Source of the DNA: Seriola aureovittata | Lineage: Eukaryota; Chordata; Actinopteri; Carangiformes; Carangidae | Reading direction: 5' to 3' | Assembly (NCBI RefSeq): GCF_021018895.1 | Contig: NC_079372.1 | Span: forward strand, 16,396,318-16,460,317 | DNA length: 64,000 nt | Shown: piece by piece, positions 1 through 15,669 of the stretch | Numbering within the stretch: position 1 is the stretch's first letter | How the letters are laid out: each line of letters begins with the position of its first letter | Translations under genes and position numbers: made by a program | Notes under the pieces: generated by a model | What the model saw: the letters and a program-made list of their open reading frames with translations, nothing else | Told to the model about the DNA's origin: nothing | The model's database searches: none

Positions 1-3000
1 CTGGCACTGTTGGGTTTGGGGGCAGATGGTGCTGCTTTAGAGCCTTGCACAGTCCCTACTGGCTTTCCCTTTGGTGGTGGGGCCACACCACCATTAGCAG
101 CTACAAGTTCCCTGTGTCTCTGCAGAGCCTGCTCTGACAGCCCCATGCGCATCCTAGATGTCCGCCTCTTGCTTTGTCTCCCCTCGTACACGCCGTCCTG
201 GATGGACGCTAGCTCGTGACTCACTTTGCTGAGCTCGTGCATACTGAACCCGAGCAACACGCTAGTGTTTTGGGTTTCGCATTCCTGTACGCATTTTCTC
301 CGCCTGTTGACGAAGTGGCTGGAGATGTCCGACTTCCACAGCCACAGACTGGCTGCCAGCTTCTCCACCTCCCGTTGTGTGGGGTACGGCGCTCGATTGA
401 AATACTGTGTTAGAAATGCCTTCCTGGACTCATACGACTCATTCTCATGTCCTTTGGGGTCGAGAGCCAGAACCACAGGTTCATCAGGGTTTTCTACAAA
501 TGTAGATGGACCGTTGCTGTCCCGTGGGTGGGCCCTTTCCCCGGGGGGGCCGGGCCTCCTTCGTTTTGGTGCACTTGTGTCTGAGCTATCAAAGCTGGCC
601 CGCTTGAGAGCGCTGCTCTGGGCCTGCCCGACCCGAGAAGAATGAGCCACCCGGCTGTCCTGCCCATTCTGGGATTTCCCTACGCCTCGACAGTGCACCA
701 AGTGTAACGTGATGGTGGAGGCAGTCATGTTGCTAGTATAAACCCCCAAGCAGTGAATACACTTGTAGGTCAGTTTCTTTTCTACAGGATGGACTGTCTG
801 AATCACCTGGTGCCTCTCTCTCAGGTGATGGGCCAGTGAGTCTGAGATTGGGCCCTTAAGGATAGAGAAGCAAAGTGGACATAGTGTCTTGCCCACATCC
901 CTTTTGTATGGGACAGATGCCTGTGGGGCGCTCTTGGTTGGTGCACTGTCTGCAGCCACTGAAGGTGTTTTGGGTGGGTGCTGAGGCATTAACCTCTTGC
1001 CTGATATTAAGGAGGCAGACAAGGATGATGACACAGAGGTGTTGTTGTTTTGAGCATGAAACGCCACCGACTCCTCTGGGGCGTCTCTCATGTTGTAGGT
1101 AGTGACGATCAACTGAACATTCTTGGGATTGCCCTGCTGCAGAGTGAGGTCAAAGGTCAAGGGAGAGTCTGTGCGTGGGCCTACACTCTCATCTGGGTGC
1201 GACAGCCGCATGTGGGCCACCATCTTCTCAACATCATTGAAGGTCGCACGGCAGTGCGGGCAAGACAGGCCGTGGATCAACATGTGGTTCAACAGTGTGT
1301 CACTGGGGAGATAGCGGTTGCAGTAGAGACACTTGCTGGTGAAGTTGTGGATCTTCATGATGTAGTTGGCAACAGCAGGCACCTTCTCTGCTTTGTGCTC
1401 TTTTTCAAAGTGAGAACTGTACACGTTCTCTGGGAAGAGCTCATTGCAGATGGTGCAGATTTTCCACTTCTGGGTGTAGGACGTGCCGAGGACCGAGGAA
1501 CCGCTTTTCTTGGCCGTGACAGATGCTACAGTTGTAGCTGCTGCTTGAACACGTGAACCCAGAGGATTGGATTTGAGCGAGGAAGAAGAGTTGACCACAA
1601 CTGGACTCCGCAGACCGCCACCAGAAATTAGCTGCTTTGCTGCGTGTGACTGCTGGGGCACAGAAACCTGGGCATTCCCTGGTAAAGTAACCCTCACCTG
1701 CTGGCCGCCAACAGAGAACGGATGGGTGCCCCCAGCCTTTAATCCTATTGCATCATGTTTCATCCCAGACAGAAGACTCTGAGAGTTAAAGCCCCCCTTT
1801 GATGTGATAACAACCCGACCCAGCTGCTGTGAGCCAGGAGACCTGGTAGTGGCCATTACTGCACCTTTAGGGCCCATCCCAATGATGGTCTTGTCTCCTT
1901 GGGATTTGGGGGGGATCATGAGAATGGGTTTGGGGCGGGGGACTATCACACTGGTGTGCCCAATCATAGCGGTGACCTGGTAGCCGATCCTCTCGTGGTC
2001 CTCGATGACGTGTTGAACAAGTGCCTCGTAGGTCCTTGGAACAAACAGACACTTCTTGCAGTGGATCTGGTTGCTGTTAACATTGTTTGTGCTGTTACTC
2101 TCTGTATTCCCTGTGCCGCCATTCTGAGCGTGTGTCTTCTCTCCCGGTTTCACAATGTAGGGCTGGGCGACTTGCTGGAAGTGTTCCCGGTAGATGTGCT
2201 TTCGCACTACATTGTACAAAGGGTCCCTATAGGTGCATTTCTTGCAGTAGTACACTGCTTGTTCCACACTGTCCCCGGTCCTCTTCAGCACGCCGTCCTT
2301 CATCAAGAGCCCACCAGCCCCTGCCACCATTCCACCTGGACCCTGCCGCACGGTGTTGTTAGGCATGTGGAAAAGTTTGATGTGTGTTTCCAGAGTCTTT
2401 TTGTTACCATTGTAAGTGCAATAGGGGCAGTTGAGCAGAATGTTGTTCTCAAAGTCCTCGCTGTGGACGTTGCGGAAGTGGCTCTTGTATGCAGAGAAGT
2501 ACTTGGATGAAAAGAGGCAGCCAGAGCAGCAGAAGGGCTTTGATCTGTAGTCCTGGAAACACAGAGGTGGGAAAAAGCTTAGACTTCTTTGTCTGAGAGA
2601 ATTAAAACCATTTTATTCTACCATTACACATATTTTCTGTTTCTGTGATGTAAACAGAACAAATTATTCAAAACAACAGACTCAAATGCCAGTGTTGCAA
2701 ACAACAGGATATTTTTGTGGGAGTGTGTATCTGTGTGTGTGTGTGTGTCACACACCTGGACTTTGGTATGTGATGGTTCCCACATACACACATCTTCCCA
2801 GGTAGTGTGCTTTATGTACACATCAGGAGGAGTGAAGTCTTTATAGTCCTTAACAACAAGGAAACAAAGATTATTATTCAAGGTGAAACAAATACACAAT
2901 CAATCAAAACAATGTATTTGAAACATTCACCACGAACATGCTGCCTCCATGGATGCATGAGATATAACTTACTCGCCTAATTCATTTGCACTCATTTCAT

Positions 3001-3074
3001 TTCAGCTCGCTCTGAATCGCTACTGTGTTTTACTGTCATTTATAGTCACATTTCTCTCGTCTGCTTTCTGTTTC

Positions 3075-3158
<84 letters not shown>

Positions 3159-4345
3159 TGACTTAAGTCTGGTTTATACTTCTGCGTAGGATTCGACATA
3201 GAGCCTACGCCGCAGCCTACACAAGTGGCCTACGCTCCTGTGAGCATTCATACCCGGGCTCTGCTGTGTCTGTGTTGCTCTGCAGTTACAATGCTAAAAC
3301 GCTAGTTGGCTGTGCGGTTCCTACGCCACTGTGTGTACTTCAAACAGTGACAACTGACACCGAGTGGATCATGTTGGAGTTGGAGCTGATAAATGTCGTA
3401 CAACACTTATTTTTTCTGAAATCACTGCAACGCAGAAAAGAGAGAAGACGTCGGAAAAGTACCAACTTTGACCTGATTGAGGCAGAAGGAGGGGGACTCT
3501 TCTGTGCTTGCCAGGGCTGCACCGTACCTACGCTGTACCTATGGTGTCAATTCAACCCCACACACACACACACAAACAGGCTGACAACTCATTATGTAAA
3601 GTGCAATAGAAGCTTTCCAACAAGTTTTCTAAATCCTGTAAAACGAATGATGGACAGATGTCGAGCCCAAATGTCTGAAATTCAGGCCAAAATATCAGCA
3701 GTTTTTAAACGCACTCAACCTAGCGACAGTGGTGAGGATGCTAATGGCTAACAGCTACCACTAGCGTTGAGAGCTCTAGCAGCCTTTCTTGTGCATTAAG
3801 TGAGATAAAACAGAATGAGGACACTGTGTCAATGAGAACAAATCACATAATACTGCATGTGTTGGAAAGTCCAGTTCAAAGATTCCTTTCATCATACATT
3901 ATCTACATTTATGCAGCTGAGTCAGGAACCCTGCTGCTTAACATTTATTTCCTGCAGGGAGACAAACGGAAGAATTATCTCAACTCCTGAACCGACCTTA
4001 TTATTAAACCAAAACAAGCTTCCCGTATTTACACCAATGTCACATGTATCCAAACAAGAACCTTTCACAAACCTCAAAAACAGATGAAACTAACACTGGC
4101 ACATGAATTTGAAGAAAAGTCCTATTTGGCAATCATAAGGAAACTCACACACCGTGTCCTTAAGGCAAAGATGTCAACACAAATGTGCAGCAGTATGTGT
4201 GGGAATTACACAAACAGCACAGTCTGGGCAGGCTCACCTCTAGGTGATCTCTACAGAACTCCAAGCCGATGTCTCCCAGAACCTTCTTGACATTTTTCCT
4301 CGCTTTCCGCAGACTGCCCAGGTTATTGACAGGGAGCTGGAACAT
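1..4345 (-). CDS. adnp: ADNP, zinc-finger/homeodomain chromatin factor (C-terminus off window)
   Basis: Nuclear transcription/chromatin regulator with multiple C2H2-type zinc fingers and a C-terminal homeodomain; in mammals it works with CHD4 and HP1 (family knowledge). Coding exons: 4238-4345 (starts [20 protein letters not shown]), 2756-2848 (31 codons, phase 0), and <1-2552, a long exon open in one frame to the window edge. About 917 residues are visible; human ADNP has about 1,100. The acceptor at 4355-4357 gives an exon start at 4354, nine bases before the ATG, so 5'UTR exons lie upstream. Visible landmarks include CPYC and [13 protein letters not shown] finger motifs, a diverged NAP peptide (NAQVSVPQ, 1653-1676), and the homeodomain at about 285-455 with [18 protein letters not shown]. 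The frame is intact. Whether this is adnpa or adnpb cannot be decided here. dpm1 lies next upstream on the same strand, as in human 20q13. Confidence 0.95.
1653..1676 (-). other. NAP octapeptide position of ADNP, diverged
   Basis: The adnp frame reads NAQVSVPQ here, flanked by GG..G before and QS.AAKQL after, matching the context of the mammalian neuroprotective octapeptide NAPVSIPQ. Two positions differ (P3 to Q, I6 to V), so the EB-binding SIP core reads SVP. Confidence 0.85.
3077..3157. repeat. (TG)n microsatellite
   Basis: About 81 bp of almost uninterrupted TG in the second coding intron of adnp. Confidence 0.97.
3166..3560. mobile_element. Degraded DNA transposon remnant, PIF/Harbinger-like
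   Basis: The left part begins tctggtttatacttctgcgt and repeats the word cctacgc, a composition I associate with fish Harbinger-type elements. An internal plus-strand frame (about 3370-3535) starts with a Leu-rich stretch followed by an Arg/Lys cluster ([10 protein letters not shown]), resembling the N-terminal region of such elements. No clean right terminal inverted repeat was found, so assignment to a superfamily is an inference. Confidence 0.4.
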
Positions 4346-6399
4346 GCTGCCCACCTGAATAGAAAAGACACACACAGCATATGATCAACAGGTGTAGGGG
4401 AGAATATGGATGTAAACTGAACCATGAGTCATGAAATGAACAGTTCTCTGAAACAATTCTGTCTTTTCATTGACTACACTTGCATAGTACAAAATGTGAA
4501 AGGGGACGCCTTCATTAAAACCCCTTTCAGACATAAAATACACAACACTGATGTCTTCAGCTACCTGTGGTAGGAAGTAACGACGGCTTTGTGACATTTA
4601 GACATCGTTGTCTCTTACGTAAATTCAGACAAAACTACAGATGTGAAAACTAGTCTAGCATTTGCAACAAGACTCATATGACTAAAAATGATAAAGTTGT
4701 TCCCCAACAGACCAAAGTGTGGGAGTGTCGGAGATTCAGACTGAAAGCAGCCGTGCGTTAAAATCGTGCGAGGGGCTGTGGTGGTGGGGGCATGTTGTTT
4801 AAAGTGCTGCTGACACAATGAAAAACAATGCAGGAAGTCCAGTCTGAATAACAGATTAATGCATCTAAAGATTTATCAGGCACCAAAAGGACAAACAGAG
4901 AAACAATTTGTAAAGCTCATATACTCAAACAGGATTTTACAACTGGGACGTTTTCACAGCAGCAACTCTTTTATCTTGTCGTGATAATCACATGGCAAAC
5001 AGTAGAATAACTCTGTTCATGTTAACAAAGTATTTTACGTCAAGTAATCCACTACACGAGTGCTTGCGTGTAGGTGACTGGCACAACACAATTACATTGC
5101 GGCAAAAGCTGAGCCTGGTGCAACTTTTTTGCCTGATGACCCTGCATTGTTTTTCCTGAGCCTTTTGCGCTGGCACCCCCCCACTGTTCTGACAGACTGG
5201 CTCCATTCAAACCAATGAGAGGCCTGTGTTATTTCACACAAGGCTCAAATTGGTGTAAATGCAGCCTTATTTTGAAATGGAGATTTAGAGAAATGTGCTG
5301 CCATATAAAATATTATTTTTCACAGCAGAAATTCTGACTTGTCATAGTAGGAGAATCACAACATTTGATGATGATGATGATGATGATGGCTCTGTTCACT
5401 TCAAGTGTAGCAGTAGACCATGACAGTGTGACAGTTGCCAGAATTATATATTATTTGCACCTATGCCTTACCTACTGTGACATGTCAAAAGTCTTCTGTG
5501 AAAACAGCCTGTTCGCAAAGATTCAATTCAGAAAGTTTAATAGGCTGATGAGGCTTCAGCAAGCAAACATGTTTCCATCAAACCTTTAAGACGGAGAAAA
5601 GGAACACTGAAGTTTCTGACGTATAGTAGACACGATACACATTCCTGTCTATGGTCTCTCACTGGTGCACTGACTGACACTCAGTGGTAATGCACCAAGA
5701 TATACAGCAATGCACCGGCAAAGGGCAGGGTAGAAGAAGACCGCTATCTTGTAAACATGTGCTGAATGTAAACAATGCGGGTTTCAAATCATTTTAAAAT
5801 TGGTTTTGCAAATCTTTTATGAAAGAAACACAGTCATTACATTTGTTGGACCTTTGGACACACAGTGCATTTTAAGTGAGAAATGTGTACATAACTTGAC
5901 AAGAAATCTCCAGCTACAGAGTCACAAGCCAGTGCTCAGTGTTTTACTCATGATAACTACAGTGTAGTTTTTACATTGTGTGCCCACTGTGATAAATGAT
6001 AAATAACAATAATGAAGTTTTGATTTGACCTTGCAAAACGTGACTGGTCTGTCTGGAGTAGAAACAAATGTGGCGAGCAGAGAGAAAGACCCATGGTTCA
6101 ACACAGAATACAGCTTAACCGACATACACCCATTCATTATGTGTTATTATCAATAACAATTAGTTAATTATTAGTTAAAGTCACCTCTTGCCAGAAGAAG
6201 TAAGGGCTGTTAAATTCACTGTCCAGAGTGGCTGGTCAAATATCTCTATTCAAATCAGGGCTAGATATAGTGAGGTCAAAGGTCACTGATGCATGATGAC
6301 ATAGAGGCAGCTCAGTGACAACAAACAGCACTGTCCCAAACAATTCCTGTGAACACCTCAGCTTATTTCCCTTCTGGAAAACACAAAACAGAGAGGGGG

Positions 6400-6499
<100 letters not shown>

Positions 6500-6821
6500 C
6501 AACTGTTGGCCTAGTGATGAGCTGAGAGAACCAAAGTCGATCCTCCTCACTCACTGTCTTGCCTGCCTGTTGTCTGTCTTACGTAGAGAAACGTGCAAAG
6601 GCTGGAGTGAATGAAAAGAGACACACACCCCTGCCCACTTCCCTTCTCTGTCTCTCTCTCTTTTGCTTCCTCCCATTACTTGTAGATGGCGCTAGAGAGG
6701 ATCTCCATTATGTAAGCCTCCCTATACTCTGCCTGCCCCCTTTTTCTCCCTGCCTCGCAATACCATCACAGAATGGCGCCTCCTATTGAGTCAGCAGCAG
6801 CCTCTACAATATGTCTGCAGT

Positions 6822-7377
6822 GGAGGGGGAGGGGAGGGGAGGGGAAGGGAGGGGAGGAGAGGAGGGAGGGATGTTGGGAGGGAGGAAGGGGAGGGACAGA
6901 AGGAGCGAGAGAGATCAGGGAAGGGGGAGGGTGAGTGTGAGAGAGGATGAGGTGGGGGGGTGGAGGGCGGGTGAGGGAGCTAGGAGGAAGAGAAGGGGGA
7001 GAGAGAGAGAGAGAGAGAGAGAGGGGAGGGGGAGCGAGTGAGCAAGTGAGGGTAGAAGGAGTGCGAGGGGAGAGATGAGAGGAAAGGAGAGAGGACAGAG
7101 AGTGAGCGACGGAAGTGGATGGGAGGGGAGGAGGGGGGGCAGGGAGGTCGGACAGACAGGCTCAGAGGAGAGGAGAGGGGAAGGAGGGAGGGTGAGGGAA
7201 GGAGGGGAAGAGGCTGAGAGAGGGAGAGAGAAAATGGAAGAGGGTGAGAGAAAGAGGGGGCGATACGTAGGGGAGGGGGGTGGGAGGAAGAAAAGGAGAG
7301 AGAAAAAAGCCAAGGAGAGGCTGAGCAGGGAGGGAAGGGAGGGAGAGAAGGAAGAGGAGAGGGAGGAAAGGCGATAG
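6822..7377 (+). repeat. Polypurine tract (GA/GGGA-rich), about 550 bp
   Basis: The plus strand is almost only A and G, with scattered single pyrimidines: tandem gggga units at the left, (GA)n near 7001-7022, then irregular ggagagg words. It lies between the candidate adnp promoter and the first coding exon. Both strands show long low-complexity frames (Arg/Glu/Gly or Ser/Leu/Pro), which I do not regard as genes. Confidence 0.9.
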
Positions 7378-8479
7378 GAGGCTGCTCTGCTCTGCTCTGC
7401 TGAGGGCTGCTGGCAGAAAACAGGTTTCCCCCTTCTACTGTGGTGTGAGAAAGAAACAACAAGAGGCCTACAAACCTTCAACCACAGATTTACTAACGCT
7501 CACTCAGTCCTCCACTGGGACATGGTAACCTATGTTCTGGCTGCTGTTTACACTCCTCAGTCAAGGTGTAGGTGTTTACCAAGGGGAGAGGGGCAGCGTC
7601 TGGTGACATCTACATTCACAAAGATACCAGAAAAGTTTAGGATGCTCAAAATGCACTGGGGTTAGTTGTGTCAATAGGCTAAACACCTGTCTGCAGTCCT
7701 GAGCAATAAAAGGCAGAAGGCTGTCCGTGTCTGTGTGAGTGTATATGTGTGTGTGATTGATTGATGGTAGTGACCATGTTCATCATCTGACACTTGTCCT
7801 GACCGAGTGACAGCCCCCCCCACCCAACCCCTCCCCTCCCCTCCCTCCACCGGCTCAAACACGAGGTACGAGTGCATCACAACCCCTGTGTCACCTGGTC
7901 GGATCCTGGTCATATTCTTATCACCTCCGAGGGGGGTTTGATTATTAAAAAGGAAAAACATTGATAAGACAACTCACAGTTAAATGGATTCCATACCACG
8001 ATCTCACTGTGGTTGTGAATATGTATCGTGTGTTGCCCAAGACAAAACTCTCTGTACAGTGATGAAGCTACACTTTCACCACTCGCAGCATTTCTCGCAT
8101 TGAAAACGTTAACTCGCAAAATGTGTCGCGGTGCGTTGTGGTAACGTTAGTGTCAGTCAATGTGGTCTCTGATCAACATCTGGCAGTATCCAGATCGATA
8201 GCTTTGGCAGGGAGCTGCTGCCACTGACAAAGAATGGGGACACACCGCGCTAAGTTAGCATGCTAAGCTAGCAACTCGCACCAACAACATGGACTATTCA
8301 CAAACTAATGCTGCCATTTTTTCCTCCTTATTTTTCCGCAAAGCACATTCGCCTACATTTTTATCTTGCCCGATGTAAACAAACCTACTGGAGAAGTCAT
8401 TCAACTTGACATAACGCTAAACCCCGTACCCCTGACTTATACAAACATAACGTTAGCTACATCTACAGCCAAGTTACCT

Positions 8480-9440
8480 TAGCTGTAGTTCACCGCCACC
8501 CATCGCATCTCCGCAGGTAGCCACAGCTAACAGCAAACTATCTCGCTTTGAGGGATATGTCCAACATTATCACAGACAAGTTTACCTGCTTTCACATCCA
8601 GTGCTCCCGTCCGAGTGAATTGTGTCACCTCAGGTTGACTGAGACGATGTACAGACACTTTCACTATTTTCAGATATCTCCGTTAATATCCTTTCAGGTG
8701 ACAACTAGCTTCGCGGGGGGAGCCCGGCCGTTGGTGCACCTTCCAAACCCGACTGTCCCTCGCCGACAAGGGCTATCCTCTTCCCTCTGGTCGGCAAACG
8801 GGAACTGAGAGCCTCCGAGCCTCATTAGACAATTAAAACCTCCATTCCCTGGAGCGGTGAGGGCGGACACATGTCCTGTTGTCGGGAACAACAACCAGCG
8901 TACCTACTCTTTCAAATAAATTGCCTTAAGTCTGCCTGTGATCGCCTGGCAGCCGATAACGTTTGGACCATTCTCCTCTGTGACAGACAATACACATCCA
9001 GCCTAGAAACTGCCCTATCCAAAATGGCGCAAATAAAAGGGGCGGAAGTGACATCTACTTGATTAGCATAAATAATCTCATTGTGAGATCCTCGCGAGCC
9101 CGGCTCATTAAAACTCTTGATTGGTTCGTCAATCAATTTGGCCAATTGAGAAAATGCCTGTTGAAAAAAAAAATTGCCTCGTCCCTCAAAGCTTGGGGTT
9201 GGCCTTTGGTTTCTGTGACCGAGGGCTGTGGGGTAAACAACCCGACGTAGTAATTGCGGGATCTGGCCGACAGCGGGCGTCCTCCTGGAGTGGGTCTCTC
9301 CGATTTAGGCGCATGCGCGGTCTGGCTACATCTGGCGTCCAACCCCCCCACCTTCTCCCCCCCAGTGGAGGGTCAGCTGTACAAAGTGCCACAGCACTCA
9401 GCTCAGAGGAGACATCAACGTTTGAGTCAACGGTAGGTGG
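8480..9440 (-). promoter_or_regulatory. Candidate adnp promoter and first noncoding exon region
   Basis: The segment is GC/CpG-richer than its surroundings (for example 8700-8800 and 9080-9350). It contains a YY1-like word, AAAATGGCGC, at about 9020. On the minus strand a good donor (AAGCAG followed by GTAAAC) sits at 8586/8585, which could end a noncoding first exon spliced to the acceptor at 4355. This is inferred from sequence only; the transcription start cannot be placed. Confidence 0.45.
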
Positions 9441-10600
9441 CGCTGTACTATTCTGTGTTATTAAACATTGATATAGAATTATATAGAAACCGACCGGAAC
9501 TACTTTCCTGTTCAAGAGGCAGCTCCAAGCAAAGCACTGTCTATCAGCACCTCACTCTAGAATGGTTTCAGTGATGGTAAAAGTTCTCCATCAGCAGGGG
9601 TTCATTCTTGCCCTCATACCCCCCTTCCTGTAATCATCATCATCATCATCATCATCTTCATCAGTGACCAACCCACAACCACCATTCCTACCTTCCTATC
9701 ACTTTCTGTGCAATTTATTTCTTTTAATGCTAGAATAGGACCTGACTAACTCAAGATGTGCAGTGTTCTCATTTAATCAAATATCTCAGTTTATGAAAAC
9801 CTGGCCTCAAGCTCGTGTAATGCTGCTGCTTTCAAAGCGCCAATTCTCACAAACACACAAATAAAAAGACACACCCCAGAACAAAACACACACTCTGGAG
9901 CTTTCAGGGCCCCTGGACTTTTCCAGCCCTGGGGCTGCTGCCTTGCACCTGACACTTTCATTGGTGCAAGGGGGAAAGTGGGATGTTAACTGTCTTTACC
10001 CTCTGGCCTTTAAAAAACAAATCGTTTACATATGTTCATCCTGTTGTGACCCCTGGGTGATTTTTTCCATTAGTTTGTGTCAGAGAGGTACAAGCTGGTG
10101 TCTGTTGACTACTATGGCCTCAGCATAAAGTAACACTATGTGCCAGGGAAGATCATGAGATGTGGTTGAAAGTCCCAAAAGAAGTTAGAAGGTGTCAAAC
10201 TGTTTCCAAGGTCAAGAATGAACTTTTGTACTCACATTTTCTCTTGCAGTATTAAAGTCTTCAACTTTTCTTTGGATTGTGTTATCTGACCTGCCTGCGT
10301 TTAGAAAAACCAGCAGCCCACCCATGTTTCACATTTGACCTTGATCAATCAATGACTCACTGTACAACAAGAGCACAATCAGAAGACAACAGAGCCAACA
10401 ATACAAACTGTTTAATTTCATACAAACAGTCACAGATTATCATAAACCCCTCTCACAACTGTGTAAATGCAGAGTACAGTCAGCTGTCTGGACTGGGAAT
10501 GATGAAACACTATCTGCTCTGTTCAAAATTCATGAAAGAGGGTGATGGGAATGTAAAGCACTACGTTCCTTCAGTATTCTGGACGGCTACTGACAGGGAA
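9441..10600. other. Intergenic DNA between adnp and dpm1
   Basis: Upstream of the adnp promoter candidate and downstream of dpm1. It contains a (CAT)n run at about 9635-9657. No exon, RNA gene or clear transposon end was recognised. Confidence 0.5.
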
Positions 10601-10604
10601 TTAT

Positions 10605-10614
10605 TTTATTTATT
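10605..10614 (-). other. dpm1 polyadenylation signals
   Basis: Two overlapping AATAAA hexamers on the minus strand, about 175 nt past the dpm1 stop at 10790. This gives a short 3'UTR. Confidence 0.6.
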
Positions 10615-10789
10615 TACTGCTAACAGGGGAGAGAGATGTCTCCTTTGTCATTTGCCGTCATGTCGCTGTCTGACTGTGGGCAAGTGGAGCTTTTTTCCCT
10701 CATTACAATCCAAACTACAGTAGAGTATGTAAGACAGCGACTTTAAAAGCCATCCAACCGTGGGATATCCACAGTGACTACATCACTGA

Positions 10790-14956
<4,167 letters not shown>

Positions 14957-15669
14957 TTACCCAAACCCCAGGAAATCAGAAAATGTAAACATGAATTTTC
15001 AATATGAATACATACAGTATAAAATATCATAACATGAATAACTGTATACAGTAAATATAATAAACAATATACAAATGATCATACACACGACAAAGGACAT
15101 TCTCACAGTATCATTTCTACCATGGAACAAAAAGAGGCTTTTACACCATGGATTATGCATTTTCATTATCATTGAGGCAGTTAAGGTTAGAACGGCAGAT
15201 GAAATAGGTAGAAATGTAACACAGATGGCTAAACTACTTGATACAGTGCATGAATACATAAACATAGTAACAAAAGGTTTCAGTGCGAATAATGGTGTAT
15301 AAGACAGCACTTTACTGATCCCAGTGGGATAATATTTTCCTTTATGATGCCATCTGTTCATCAGAACACTATTCTACATTAGAAAGCTTCCTACTTATTC
15401 TCAGTTCCTTTCTCAGCTGTTTTGTTTATGCCAAAGAATGCAGTAACAATAGGACAGAGAGAGATCCTTCCTGTGTTATCTCCTTTTCTCACATATGATG
15501 AAGCTTCTGCATCAGTCAGTGGCAAGTCCAACACACCAAACCTGCTCAGCGGTGCTTTTTTAAGCTCCATTCCTCGTCTGTAATTCAGCTCCAAAGGAAC
15601 CATAGTCATCTCAAACAGATGTCAGTCACTCAGTCACCTTACCATCGCCGCCTGCTTCTTCATATCCAC
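14957..15669 (-). other. Probable col20a1 3'UTR / downstream region
   Basis: Follows the col20a1 stop (15670-15672). A phrase at 15310-15335 (tttactgatcccagtgggat) resembles the 3' tail of Rex1-type fish LINEs, but it is too short to assign. Polyadenylation words are weak: a CATAAA variant near 15340 and an AATAAA near 14752. Confidence 0.4.

Larger units (their letters stand above)
2552..4237 (-). other. adnp coding introns, with (TG)n and transposon debris
   Basis: Two coding introns (2553-2755 and 2849-4237) have GT-AG boundaries: donors gtgagc at 4237 and gtgtgt at 2755, acceptors ttaag at 2849 and ttccag at 2553. The larger one holds an 80-bp TG tract and a degraded DNA-transposon-like stretch, listed separately. 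No further exon was recognised. Confidence 0.7.

Noticed and set aside
1899..2510. Plus-strand open frame of 203 codons
   Set aside because: It is the antisense shadow of the large adnp exon, whose minus-strand frame has zinc fingers and conserved ADNP blocks.
3266..3751. 161-codon plus-strand frame
   Set aside because: Not taken as a host gene. It lies inside a transposon-like remnant within an adnp intron and is only weakly protein-like.
6811..7481. Long Arg/Glu/Gly or Ser/Leu/Pro frames
   Set aside because: Produced by the polypurine tract; the composition is explained by repeats.
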